A stretch of 64,000 bases of DNA from DASYXZ01 sp035946625 (GTDB lineage Bacteria > Acidobacteriota > Terriglobia > UBA7540). The position numbers were made by a program, and so were the translations under genes. The stretch is taken from contig DASYZE010000022.1 in assembly GCA_035946625.1 (NCBI GenBank), forward strand, positions 1 through 64,000. Direction: 5' to 3'. This document shows positions 8,776-16,065 of this stretch, piece after piece. Every line of letters begins with the position of its first letter. Within the stretch, counting starts at the first letter, position 1. Under the pieces are notes generated by a model that saw nothing but the letters and a program-made list of their open reading frames with translations, was not told the origin of the DNA and did no database searches.

Positions 8776-10527
8776 TCAAGGTTTGGCGGAAGTTGACCAT
8801 CGCAGGCTTAACTTGTCTTCGTTGGCAAATACTTGCAAAGTAGCAGCGCTGGTCGTTGCTGGGGCGACCGCCGTTTTTCTGGTTAAATCTACTCCGCCGT
8901 CCGCCGTTTGTAAGTGAACGGAGATACTTCTTGTCCCAGTTGGAAGGTTGAGCGGCTGCGAGAAAATCCCCCCGTAACCGCCTTTGATGTGGAGAAACCC
9001 ACTTTTCTTTTTCCCCTTCAGATCTTGCTTCAAAATAATCCCCGTGTCATTCGAAACTGTAAGGATCGCGTCTTTAAGTTCGAACTTGCAAACCAATTGA
9101 ATTGCTCTTGCCGAGACATTGATTGAACTCCTCGTGGGTTGTGGAGTGGCCGACTCTGCTTTGGCCGGTTGGACCATGGCCGGCCTCGGAGAACTGAGTG
9201 GCGCGGAAGCAGCCCCGCTGGCACCTGCCACAGATTTTTTCTCGGCCGGAGCATGGGCGCGGTTACCAGTATTACTTGCGATTTTCGGAGTAGTTTTCGA
9301 TTTTGAAACTTGCGCCGCGCCGGCCTCCTTTTTTTTAGGAACGGTCGGGGTCACGCCCCCGGGATTTGAATTTGGGAGTGGCGGTGTAATTGAAGGGGCG
9401 GATGCCCCTCCTGGTGCGGGCGAGCTCGGAATAACCTGCGAAGCCGGTGGAGCGAGAACGGTTTGGACGGGCGTGGGAGGAGTCGGGGAAGGATGGAACC
9501 TGCGGTAGATCAAGCCGCCTGTGCCCAGCACTGCAACCAAAAGGAGGCCGGCCGCAACCATTCCCGCCCTTTCCAGAGGCGATTTCTTTTCCGCGGCGGG
9601 AGGCGTCCCCTGACCCTTCCAAGGAATCATGGGAGGTCTGGTGGTTAAGGTACGCTCACCCGCCCGGATTTCACTGAGCGGAAACTGGGCTTCCGACCGC
9701 GGCGGCTTTCCGTGTTGAACATCGTCCAGATCGTTCAGGAACTCCCGCGCATTCTGATAGCGGCGATTGCGATTTTTCACCAAACTCCGCAAGGCAAGGT
9801 AATCGTGCCCGTGACCGAGGCTCGGTTTAATTTGGCTGGGGGGGAAAGGATCTTCGTAAACAATTTTAAACAACACTGCGGCCGTATCGCCGGCGAAAGG
9901 TTTTTCCCCGCTGAACATCAAGTAAGTAAGCACGCCGAGGGCAAACAAGTCGCTGCGCGCATCCAATTCGCCGCCCGTCAACTGTTCCGGAGACATGTAG
10001 GCGGGCGTCCCCATCACACTGGTGGTCCGGTGGGAGCCATCCCGCGCCATGACCCGGGCAATTCCGAAATCGGTGATCTTGGCCCGGCCATCATCCGTCA
10101 CCAGAATGTTGGCAGGCTTCAGGTCGCGGTGGATGATCTGCTCGTGATGGGCGTATTCCAGCGCTTCTGCAACCTGTCGGATGATATTCAGCGATTGTTC
10201 GACGGATGGGCGCGGGCCGTCCAGGAGGATGCTTTCCAGAGTGCGGCCCTGGATGAACTCCATCACAATAAAACTGTTTTTAGTTTCCGGATCTTCCAAA
10301 GCGTCGTGGATGGTCACAATTCCCGGATGAGAGAGGCGGCCGGCGGCGCGTGCCTCGCGCATGAAACTCTCCCGGGCGCTCGTGCCTCCTTCTTCGCTGG
10401 AAGAATCCAGCGAAAGGACTTTGATGGCGACCATGCGACCGATGGTGGGGTCGGAGGCTTTGTATACGACGCCCATTGCGCCCCGCCCCACCTCTTCCAC
10501 AATTTCGTAACGTCCGATGTTTTTCAT
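8776..10527 (-). CDS. PknB-type membrane Ser/Thr protein kinase
   Basis: 583 residues. Hanks-type kinase domain (about 7-270): glycine loop GRGAMG (14-19), ATP-binding Lys36, helix-C Glu58, catalytic HRDLKPAN (133-140) and DFG (153-155), all intact; the activation segment has TTSVMGTPAYMSPEQ. A juxtamembrane linker leads to one TM helix (321-341). A Pro/Ser/Ala-rich stalk follows, then a beta-rich C-terminal domain (about 465-583) that would be periplasmic. It is therefore a membrane receptor kinase without PASTA repeats. Its start codon overlaps the stop of the FHA gene (ATGA), so the two are translationally coupled and probably form a signalling pair. Confidence 0.94.
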   Translation of the reverse strand: MKNIGRYEIVEEVGRGAMGVVYKASDPTIGRMVAIKVLSLDSSSEEGGTSARESFMREARAAGRLSHPGIVTIHDALEDPETKNSFIVMEFIQGRTLESILLDGPRPSVEQSLNIIRQVAEALEYAHHEQIIHRDLKPANILVTDDGRAKITDFGIARVMARDGSHRTTSVMGTPAYMSPEQLTGGELDARSDLFALGVLTYLMFSGEKPFAGDTAAVLFKIVYEDPFPPSQIKPSLGHGHDYLALRSLVKNRNRRYQNAREFLNDLDDVQHGKPPRSEAQFPLSEIRAGERTLTTRPPMIPWKGQGTPPAAEKKSPLERAGMVAAGLLLVAVLGTGGLIYRRFHPSPTPPTPVQTVLAPPASQVIPSSPAPGGASAPSITPPLPNSNPGGVTPTVPKKKEAGAAQVSKSKTTPKIASNTGNRAHAPAEKKSVAGASGAASAPLSSPRPAMVQPAKAESATPQPTRSSINVSARAIQLVCKFELKDAILTVSNDTGIILKQDLKGKKKSGFLHIKGGYGGIFSQPLNLPTGTRSISVHLQTADGGVDLTRKTAVAPATTSAATLQVFANEDKLSLRWSTSAKP

Positions 10528-11045
10528 GTGGCTTTCGGATGGATAACCAGTTCAAATGAATGCGTGCCAATTTTGAATACGGATCCGCTCGAGAGCACCG
10601 CGGTTTGGATGGGCTCACCCTTAAAGAACGTGCCGTTTGTGCTTTCAAGATCGCGCAGGAGGATAGTCTGGCCGCTGACCTCAACCGCACAATGAATTCG
10701 GGAACTCAGCATGTCGTTGATAATGACGTCGGAGTTGGCCCGGCCAATGGTGATTCGCGGCTTGTGCATGGGATAAATGGTTCCTTTCTCATGTCCCTCG
10801 ATGACCTTCAGGCTGATTTCCTGGTTGGGCGGAAGATGGAGCGGGAGCCCATCCACGCTGATTTCCGAGGTGATGGAGGGCACGGTTTTGCGCGTAGCCT
10901 GCGAGCGAAAAGTCGCCAGCTTGGGATTGATGATTTGAAACGCCTTGCCGCAGGAGGTGCAAGGCACCTCCACCTTTTCGTGTTCTCCAAAAATATCATC
11001 CTCCACCGTTTGCGTGTTCAAGCAGTGGTAACAACGGACTTCCAT
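10524..11045 (-). CDS. FHA-domain protein with N-terminal zinc ribbon
   Basis: 173 residues. The N-terminus has two CxxC pairs (Cys5/8 and Cys29/32), which would bind zinc in a ribbon resembling the MJ0042-type finger. A linker leads to a forkhead-associated domain (about 77-170) with ITIGR, SSRIHC and STNGT, the residues that recognise phosphothreonine. The 4-bp overlap with the downstream kinase suggests that the FHA domain binds that kinase or its substrates. No enzymatic or DNA-binding domain beyond the zinc ribbon is visible. Probably cytoplasmic. Confidence 0.92.
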   Translation of the reverse strand: MEVRCYHCLNTQTVEDDIFGEHEKVEVPCTSCGKAFQIINPKLATFRSQATRKTVPSITSEISVDGLPLHLPPNQEISLKVIEGHEKGTIYPMHKPRITIGRANSDVIINDMLSSRIHCAVEVSGQTILLRDLESTNGTFFKGEPIQTAVLSSGSVFKIGTHSFELVIHPKAT

Positions 11046-11296
11046 GGATGTGTTTCCTTCCTCTCCGCCAGAGATCCGGGGGCGGACCGCGCGCCCATAT
11101 CCGATTTGCTACGCCGCCCCAATCGACCTCTTTCGCGGCGCGCCGTCACAATCGTTGGCTAGTAGATATACCACAGCTTGGCTGGAGGAAACAGGAAAGG
11201 ATGGCGATCTCGATGGCCGCCCAAGCCCTGGATATCTTGCGGCGGGGCGTCGGACCCGAAAGTGAGGGGACGAATGGCGCACGCTGAGGTCCTGCC

Positions 11297-11464
11297 TCAG
11301 GATTGAGGCGGGCGGGCTCCGGAACTCGCCTGTTCGTGAAGCCGCCTCCGCAGTTCTTCGAGTTCTTTTTGCAATTGCGCCTGGCGCCGGGATAGGATCC
11401 AAACATAGACCACAAAAATCGCCCAAACCACGCTAAAGGCAGCAAAGAGATACGGATTGACCAT
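11297..11464 (-). CDS. ccmD: CcmD-like heme exporter small subunit
   Basis: A 55-residue ORF. It begins MVNPYLFAAFSVVWAIFVVY, giving one TM helix (about 5-23), then a positively charged amphipathic tail (LSRRQAQLQKELEELRRRL), which is the CcmD layout. An AAGGAG site lies a few nucleotides before the ATG at 11464, and the gene starts 12 bp after the ccmC stop. In other bacteria CcmD stabilises the CcmABC complex and aids release of heme-loaded CcmE. Sequence conservation in the family is low, so position and topology carry the call. Confidence 0.82.
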   Translation of the reverse strand: MVNPYLFAAFSVVWAIFVVYVWILSRRQAQLQKELEELRRRLHEQASSGARPPQS

Positions 11465-11476
11465 GCCACTCCTTAT

Positions 11477-12163
11477 TTACGATGCCAGTTCCCGCCGAAG
11501 CTGGACTAATTGACGTTGGTTTTGCGTCATGGTCATCCGCTGGCGGAGCAGGTAAAAAAAAAGACAGAGAAAAGCGCCCCACGTGGTGAAAACCGTCAGC
11601 CACATGCGCGGGTCAAGCCCGGAACCAGGCCCTCCGGCAATGACAGGTTGCGGGTGTTGGGTGCGCCACCATCGGATGGCCATGTAGTCGATCACGGCAT
11701 CGACGGAACCTAGAATCCCGAATACTGCGGACAGAACCTCCACGCGCCCCGGATTGGTGACATAACTCCTCAGCATCAGATAAGCGATGTAGAGCAGCCA
11801 AAGAATAAAGGTTGACGTCAGGCGCGGATCCCAGGTCCACCAGATGCCCCAAGCCGGCTTGGCCCACAAGGGGCCGGTGATGAGCACGGCACAGCAATAG
11901 AGGAATCCGACCTCCGCCGAAGCGTAGGCAAAATCGTCGGAGCGGCGGGAGCGCTTGATTAAATAACCCATGCTGCCCAGAAAAACGAAAAAAAAGGCCA
12001 GCAGCGACGTGCAGGCCACGGAAAAATGAATATAGAAAATCCGCTGGGCTTCGCCCATGGTGGCTTCCTGAGGGGCGTAGAGAAAAATCATGTACAACGA
12101 GACCACCAGCCACACGAACGTGATGGACAGATGGATCGTAGGTGGAAAAATCTTCTTCAGCAC
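11477..12163 (-). CDS. ccmC: Heme ABC transporter permease CcmC
   Basis: 228 residues from the GTG at 12163. This start is preferred because it follows the ccmB stop by a few bases and a GGAGGAG site lies 7 nt upstream; the open frame to 12214 would overlap ccmB. Six TM helices are visible. The tryptophan-rich heme-handling motif WGIWWTWDPRLTS lies in the middle, flanked by conserved histidines (IHFSVA and the later HPQP region). CcmC presents heme to CcmE on the periplasmic side. Neighbours are ccmB upstream and ccmD downstream. Confidence 0.95.
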   Translation of the reverse strand: MLKKIFPPTIHLSITFVWLVVSLYMIFLYAPQEATMGEAQRIFYIHFSVACTSLLAFFFVFLGSMGYLIKRSRRSDDFAYASAEVGFLYCCAVLITGPLWAKPAWGIWWTWDPRLTSTFILWLLYIAYLMLRSYVTNPGRVEVLSAVFGILGSVDAVIDYMAIRWWRTQHPQPVIAGGPGSGLDPRMWLTVFTTWGAFLCLFFYLLRQRMTMTQNQRQLVQLRRELAS

Positions 12164-12167
12164 AGCG

Positions 12168-12845
12168 CTACTCCTCCAAAACATACTCGAACAAAAGGAA
12201 TGAAACCGCGGCAAAAATAACGCTGATCCCCGCCACGCGGAAAATACCCTGCATGATCTCGCTCGACGCGGAGTTGCGAAGCGCGTCCGAGGTTGCGTCC
12301 ACGGATAGAATTAAAATCCAGAAGGACACCGGAAACTGAAGCACCGGAAGCATCACTTCGCGCATGCGGGTGTTGGCCGCGATGGCGCCGAATATCGTTC
12401 CCAGGGCCGTGTAGCCCAACGTCCCAAAAAATAGAATCAGAGCCAGCCATCCTAGCGACGGGAGAAAGGAGAAGTTATACCAGATTGCCGCCGCAAACAC
12501 GATCACCGCTTCCGTGACTCCCAGAAATACCAGATTGGCCAGCAGCTTGCCCACAAAGATTGCGCTCGGATCCACTGGCGCCAGCACCATGCCCTCCATG
12601 CACCCGTTTTCGCGTTCGGCGGCAAACGACCGGTTGAATCCCAGGATCCCCGAGAAGGCAAAGGCGATCCACAGTAGCCCCGGCAAAAGCCGCAGCGTCT
12701 CTTCGCGCGCCGTCTCAAAGGCAAAGTTAAACAAAAACACGACCAGCAAGCCGAAAACACACATGGGAGCGAGCGTCTCCCGGCTTCTCCATTCCACGCG
12801 GAGGTCTTTGGCAAACACGGCCCAAATTACGGACAAACTTCGCAT
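12168..12845 (-). CDS. ccmB: Heme exporter membrane subunit CcmB
   Basis: 225 residues from the ATG at 12845 (MRSLSVIWAVFAKDLRVEWRSRE), which matches family N-termini. The frame runs open to 12968, but that part is repeat sequence. It has the six-helix CcmB pattern with the cytoplasmic FAAERENGCMEGMVLAPVD segment typical of the family and the LxLPVLQFPV-type segment in the C-terminal half. It is the membrane partner of CcmA. A long hairpin separates it from ccmA. Confidence 0.93.
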   Translation of the reverse strand: MRSLSVIWAVFAKDLRVEWRSRETLAPMCVFGLLVVFLFNFAFETAREETLRLLPGLLWIAFAFSGILGFNRSFAAERENGCMEGMVLAPVDPSAIFVGKLLANLVFLGVTEAVIVFAAAIWYNFSFLPSLGWLALILFFGTLGYTALGTIFGAIAANTRMREVMLPVLQFPVSFWILILSVDATSDALRNSASSEIMQGIFRVAGISVIFAAVSFLLFEYVLEE

Positions 12846-12885
12846 TAACGGTCCCCATCCAAAATTAGGCAGGCGGGCAGCGGGA

Positions 12886-12979
12886 AAGAATGGCAAATGG
12901 AATATGGCAAATTTGAAATGGTCGGTGGACCGAAGATCGCCTTCCAATTGCCGTTTGCAATTTGCCATTTGCCATTCTT
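12886..12979. repeat. Long imperfect hairpin between ccmA and ccmB
   Basis: The left arm contains AAGAATGGCAAATGG and ATATGGCAAATTTGAAATGG. The right arm contains CCGTTTGCAATTTGCCATTT followed by GCCATTCTT. The outer 15 bp are perfectly complementary (12886-12900 with about 12965-12979). Within each arm the word GGCAAAT is repeated. It lies between two genes of one operon. Confidence 0.75.
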
Positions 12980-12991
12980 CATCGATTCCAC

Positions 12992-13714
12992 CTACTCCCC
13001 ACTTGTTCTTCTGATACCCAACGTCTGTAAGGGCGCATCCTTAAGTTCCCCGTCGAAGCGCACTGAGCCCCGCTCCAGGGCAACCAGCCGGCGCGCAATG
13101 GACGCACCCAAATCGAAATCGTGGACGGAAAAAACCACGGCCTTGCCCTGACCGGCCAGCCGGCACAGAATCGATTGCAGATTGTCCGTGGCCCGTGCGT
13201 CGAGGCCGGTGAAGGGCTCGTCCAACAAAAGGAAATCAGGGTCGTGAAGAAATGCGCGGGCGAGTGAAACGCGCTGCTGGAGTCCTCGCGAAAGCTGCCG
13301 GATGGGCTCGTGCCCGCGGTCTTGCATGGCGAAGAGTTCGAGCGCCCAGTCGATCTTCTCCTCGAGCGCGTGCAGGCCAAAAAGTTTTCCGGTAAACCGC
13401 AAATTTTCGCGCGCCGTCAGCTCGCTATATAAAAGGGTCGCGTGGGAAACAAATCCGATGGCCGCTTTGGGAGTCCCAGGATCCCGGTAAAAGTCCCGGC
13501 CTCCATAGCGCACTTCCCCTTCGCTCGGATGCGACAGGGCGGCCAGAGTGCGTAGCAAGGTGGTCTTGCCCGCCCCGTTGGGGCCGAAGAGGAGGACGGA
13601 ATCACCGCGCACCACCTGGAAGCGAACCCCTTTCAGGGCTTCGAGGTCGCCAAAATATTTGGAAACATTGAAAAGTTCGAGCGCCTGATTAGCGCGGGTT
13701 GCGGCGGGTGGCAT
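12992..13714 (-). CDS. ccmA: Heme exporter ATP-binding protein CcmA
   Basis: 240 residues. ABC ATPase with Walker A GPNGAGKT (44-51), Q-loop region IGFVSHATLLY, the CcmA-type signature LSRGLQQRVSLARA in place of LSGGQ, Walker B FLLLDEP and a switch histidine in FSVHDF. CcmA drives heme-related transport and release of holo-CcmE with CcmB/CcmC. The first 26 bp overlap the end of the upstream gene, which indicates one transcript and possible translational coupling. Confidence 0.95.
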   Translation of the reverse strand: MPPAATRANQALELFNVSKYFGDLEALKGVRFQVVRGDSVLLFGPNGAGKTTLLRTLAALSHPSEGEVRYGGRDFYRDPGTPKAAIGFVSHATLLYSELTARENLRFTGKLFGLHALEEKIDWALELFAMQDRGHEPIRQLSRGLQQRVSLARAFLHDPDFLLLDEPFTGLDARATDNLQSILCRLAGQGKAVVFSVHDFDLGASIARRLVALERGSVRFDGELKDAPLQTLGIRRTSGE

Positions 13715-14957
13715 AGGACTCGTTGCGAATAGGAGGGCCTTTCTTCAAAACGGCCATCAGTTTTGCCTTCAAATCCAGGCGTTCCTTCCAATATTTTTTC
13801 TTCTCGATTTTTCCTTCCGCAAAAAGTTCATCCAGGTCCGCCAGCGAATTAAACAACGCGTCCGCCTTGGCCTCGAGCTGTTTGCGTCCGGGGCTGGTGG
13901 CGTGACGCTCTTTCCATCGCGTCCATTCTTTGCTGGCGCGAACGCCGAGCGCCCAAAGCAAGATCAGCAGGAAGCAGATGAAAACGGGAATACCCAGCCT
14001 CGTCATGGTATTCGGAACGGCTTTCACTTCACCTGCCGGTGCGTTATCGGCGGTCGGCGGACTGGCGCTGGCCTCGCCGCTCACCCGGGCTTCAAGTGAC
14101 GTACCGCGCGCAATATTCTCCGCCTCGAACTTCTCAATGTTATTTTTTGCGTCCACCCCAGTGGGTTTGAATATCTGCGACTCCACTTGAAGGTTGGATG
14201 GAAACACAAACATGCTGGCCTGAGCGATGGGCAGGGCGGCGTGGTCACCCAGTGCGAACTGCCCGCTCGAATAGTCCGCATCGTAGCTGACCGTCACCGG
14301 AGTGATGCCGGGTTTCAAAGCGTACGCAATTTGGTATTCCCCCGGCGACTTCCCGCGCACAGTCGCCTGCGGCAACGCCATGTTGGCCAGGCCCGTCACG
14401 CTCACCGTGGGCTCGCCGGCCTGTGGAGAAACGTAAAAAACAAACGTTCCGTTGACGTTCGAATAAGTGCGCGCCGGATGGCTCGAGTTATCAACCTGAT
14501 ATTCTTCCTGGACCCGAATCTTGGACCCTTGCGCGCCTACCAGCACGCGCAACTCGCGCACCTCGAGCGCTGAGGCGTCGTGAGTGGAGTCGTACACCGT
14601 GACGTTGACGCTGGCCGTGCCCGATGAATCGAACTGCATGGGCGGAACCGCGGCGTGGTAGGCAATTTCCTGCAGGTTGGCCTGGACCAGATAAAAAGTA
14701 CCGGGTGCAATTCCACTCTGGGTAAAAGCGAAGTGGCCATTGGCGTCGGTCGTTGTCTCCGCCACCAGTTGCATCCCTACCCCCTGTTTCGGGGTGAGCA
14801 GGAGGACTTTTTGGTTGGGCATTGGGCGCTGATTCGTGCCGTTTAAAACTTTTCCCTCAACGCGCCCCTGCGCCAGAAGAAATGCCGGGGTCAGCAAGGA
14901 AATCAGAAGGGTTGCGAATGCAACTTGGGCCCGACGGTTGATCCGAGGTGGTGTCAT
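13689..14957 (-). CDS. Exported carboxypeptidase-regulatory-like domain protein inside the ccm operon
   Basis: 422 residues. Signal peptide 1-29 ending in FLLAQ. A carboxypeptidase-regulatory-like beta-sandwich (about 31-125: GRVEGKVLNGTNQRPMPN, TTTDANGHFAF) is followed by a larger beta-rich region to about 320. One TM helix follows (about 325-345, IPVFICFLLILLWALGV), then a charged cytoplasmic helix (350-422) with KKKYWKERLDLKAKLMAVL. That tail resembles the short charged helix of CcmI-like proteins. It lies between the ccmI-like gene and ccmA. Its role in cytochrome c assembly is inferred only from this position. Confidence 0.75.
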   Translation of the reverse strand: MTPPRINRRAQVAFATLLISLLTPAFLLAQGRVEGKVLNGTNQRPMPNQKVLLLTPKQGVGMQLVAETTTDANGHFAFTQSGIAPGTFYLVQANLQEIAYHAAVPPMQFDSSGTASVNVTVYDSTHDASALEVRELRVLVGAQGSKIRVQEEYQVDNSSHPARTYSNVNGTFVFYVSPQAGEPTVSVTGLANMALPQATVRGKSPGEYQIAYALKPGITPVTVSYDADYSSGQFALGDHAALPIAQASMFVFPSNLQVESQIFKPTGVDAKNNIEKFEAENIARGTSLEARVSGEASASPPTADNAPAGEVKAVPNTMTRLGIPVFICFLLILLWALGVRASKEWTRWKERHATSPGRKQLEAKADALFNSLADLDELFAEGKIEKKKYWKERLDLKAKLMAVLKKGPPIRNESYATRRNPR

Positions 14958-15017
14958 GGGGCTTCTAAAATAAATGAGTTTTTCCTGCCTTGCACCCTGA
15001 ATTCCGACTGGCCACTT

Positions 15018-15467
15018 TCATTTCCGATTCCGCGGGGAGATCTTGGCTCCACAGTCACCGCAAAATTTGACCGGCAAAGGATTTTCAAATCCGCATTCTT
15101 CGCAAACGTATTCTTCCATGGGCGCGATCTTGCGCCGGGCGCGCCGTTCCGCCACTTCGCGCTCGATCATCACTTCTTCGGGCGTCAGCGTCTCTGCCGC
15201 CTGCGAGTCCGCCATCAGCCGGGCGGCTTCCATGCGATACTCCTGCTTAAGTGCCTCGTAATCATTTTGGGCGATCTTTCCTGCCTTGAATTCGAATTCC
15301 AGGTCCTGAGCATTTTCGTAGATCACCATGCGCCGCCGTTTCAAGTCGCCCAGCGGAGTCACATCCACGGGCAGCACGCCCCCACCCGCCCCTTCCACGG
15401 TAAGCAGGGGTGCGGCCACCAGAACGGCCATGGCCGCGGCAATGAATAATGCGATTCCCAGAGACAT
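15018..15467 (-). CDS. CcmI-like membrane protein with C-terminal zinc ribbon
   Basis: 149 residues. One N-terminal TM helix (about 3-22) is followed by a helical segment DLEFEFKAGKIAQNDYEALKQE, the hallmark of the CcmI/CycH N-terminal region (D-x-E-x-D..G-K-I-x-x-x-D-Y). The TPR domain of full CcmI is missing. Instead there is a long charged helix and a four-cysteine zinc ribbon near the end (CEECGFENP and KFCGDCG). It starts 7 bp after the ccmH stop. In proteobacteria CcmI delivers apocytochrome to CcmF/H; whether this reduced form does so is inference. Confidence 0.78.
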   Translation of the reverse strand: MSLGIALFIAAAMAVLVAAPLLTVEGAGGGVLPVDVTPLGDLKRRRMVIYENAQDLEFEFKAGKIAQNDYEALKQEYRMEAARLMADSQAAETLTPEEVMIEREVAERRARRKIAPMEEYVCEECGFENPLPVKFCGDCGAKISPRNRK

Positions 15468-15473
15468 GGTTGG

Positions 15474-15971
15474 CTACCTCGAGACTCTTTTCATCTCTTC
15501 TTCCACTGCGGCAGCAATCTTTGGATCGATGGCCTCCTCCGGCACCATAGTCAATTCAGGCGAGGGCATTCGCCAACGCCGAACGATGAGCATCACCGCG
15601 CCAAGCCCGATGATCATCCCCACGCCCGGAAGGACCCAGACCGTCAGGTTGAATCCCGTTGCCGGAGGTGAAGCCAGCACCTGGACGCCGTACTGCTTCA
15701 CAAAATCCTGAAGGATAGTGGTCTCATCCTTGCCGGCTTTGATTTCTCTGTCGGCAACCGCATTCATTTCCGCGCGGGTCGAGCATTCAAAGTGGTTGCA
15801 TTCGGTCACCGTTTGGGTACAACCACACTGGCAAATCACCTGGTCGCCGATTGATTTTACGGTGGGCTTGCCGGCCCCGGCCAGGTTCGCTGCACCCAGC
15901 GCCACCACTGCCATCAAGCTCAGGGCTGACTTGGCAGGCTGACAAAAAACTCGAACGCTGTGGCGTGTCAT
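15474..15971 (-). CDS. ccmH: Cytochrome c maturation thiol protein CcmH (cysteine-rich variant)
   Basis: 165 residues from the ATG at 15971. The frame is open to 16076, but the extra 35 codons are a palindromic repeat, so the later start is preferred. A signal segment covers about 15-33. The motif ICQCGCTQTVTECNH follows (Cys47, 49, 51, 58, with Cys63 after it), then the helical bundle (AVADREIKAGKDETTILQDFVKQYG) and a C-terminal TM helix (about 108-130). This is the CcmH/CcmL layout, but the usual LRCxxCQ is replaced by a CxCxC cluster. CcmH reduces or holds apocytochrome CXXCH thiols. Confidence 0.88.
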   Translation of the reverse strand: MTRHSVRVFCQPAKSALSLMAVVALGAANLAGAGKPTVKSIGDQVICQCGCTQTVTECNHFECSTRAEMNAVADREIKAGKDETTILQDFVKQYGVQVLASPPATGFNLTVWVLPGVGMIIGLGAVMLIVRRWRMPSPELTMVPEEAIDPKIAAAVEEEMKRVSR

Positions 15972-16050
15972 AGCGCCGGGCTTCAGCCCGACAGGTTGCT
16001 TTTTGAAGCTTGCGCTCCAACGTGCCGCCCTAAAGGGCGGCGCAACCGTG
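15972..16050. repeat. Palindromic repeat pair between ccmF and ccmH
   Basis: Two hairpins occur in tandem: GCCGGGCTTCAGCCCG and GCCGCCCTAAAGGGCGGC. The first is the same sequence word as at 56408-56430 (TAGCGCCGGGCTTCAGCCCG). They occupy the gap between the ccmF stop and the ccmH start. No T-run follows, so an intrinsic terminator is unlikely. Confidence 0.75.
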
Positions 16051-16065
16051 ATTTCCATCGGCCGC

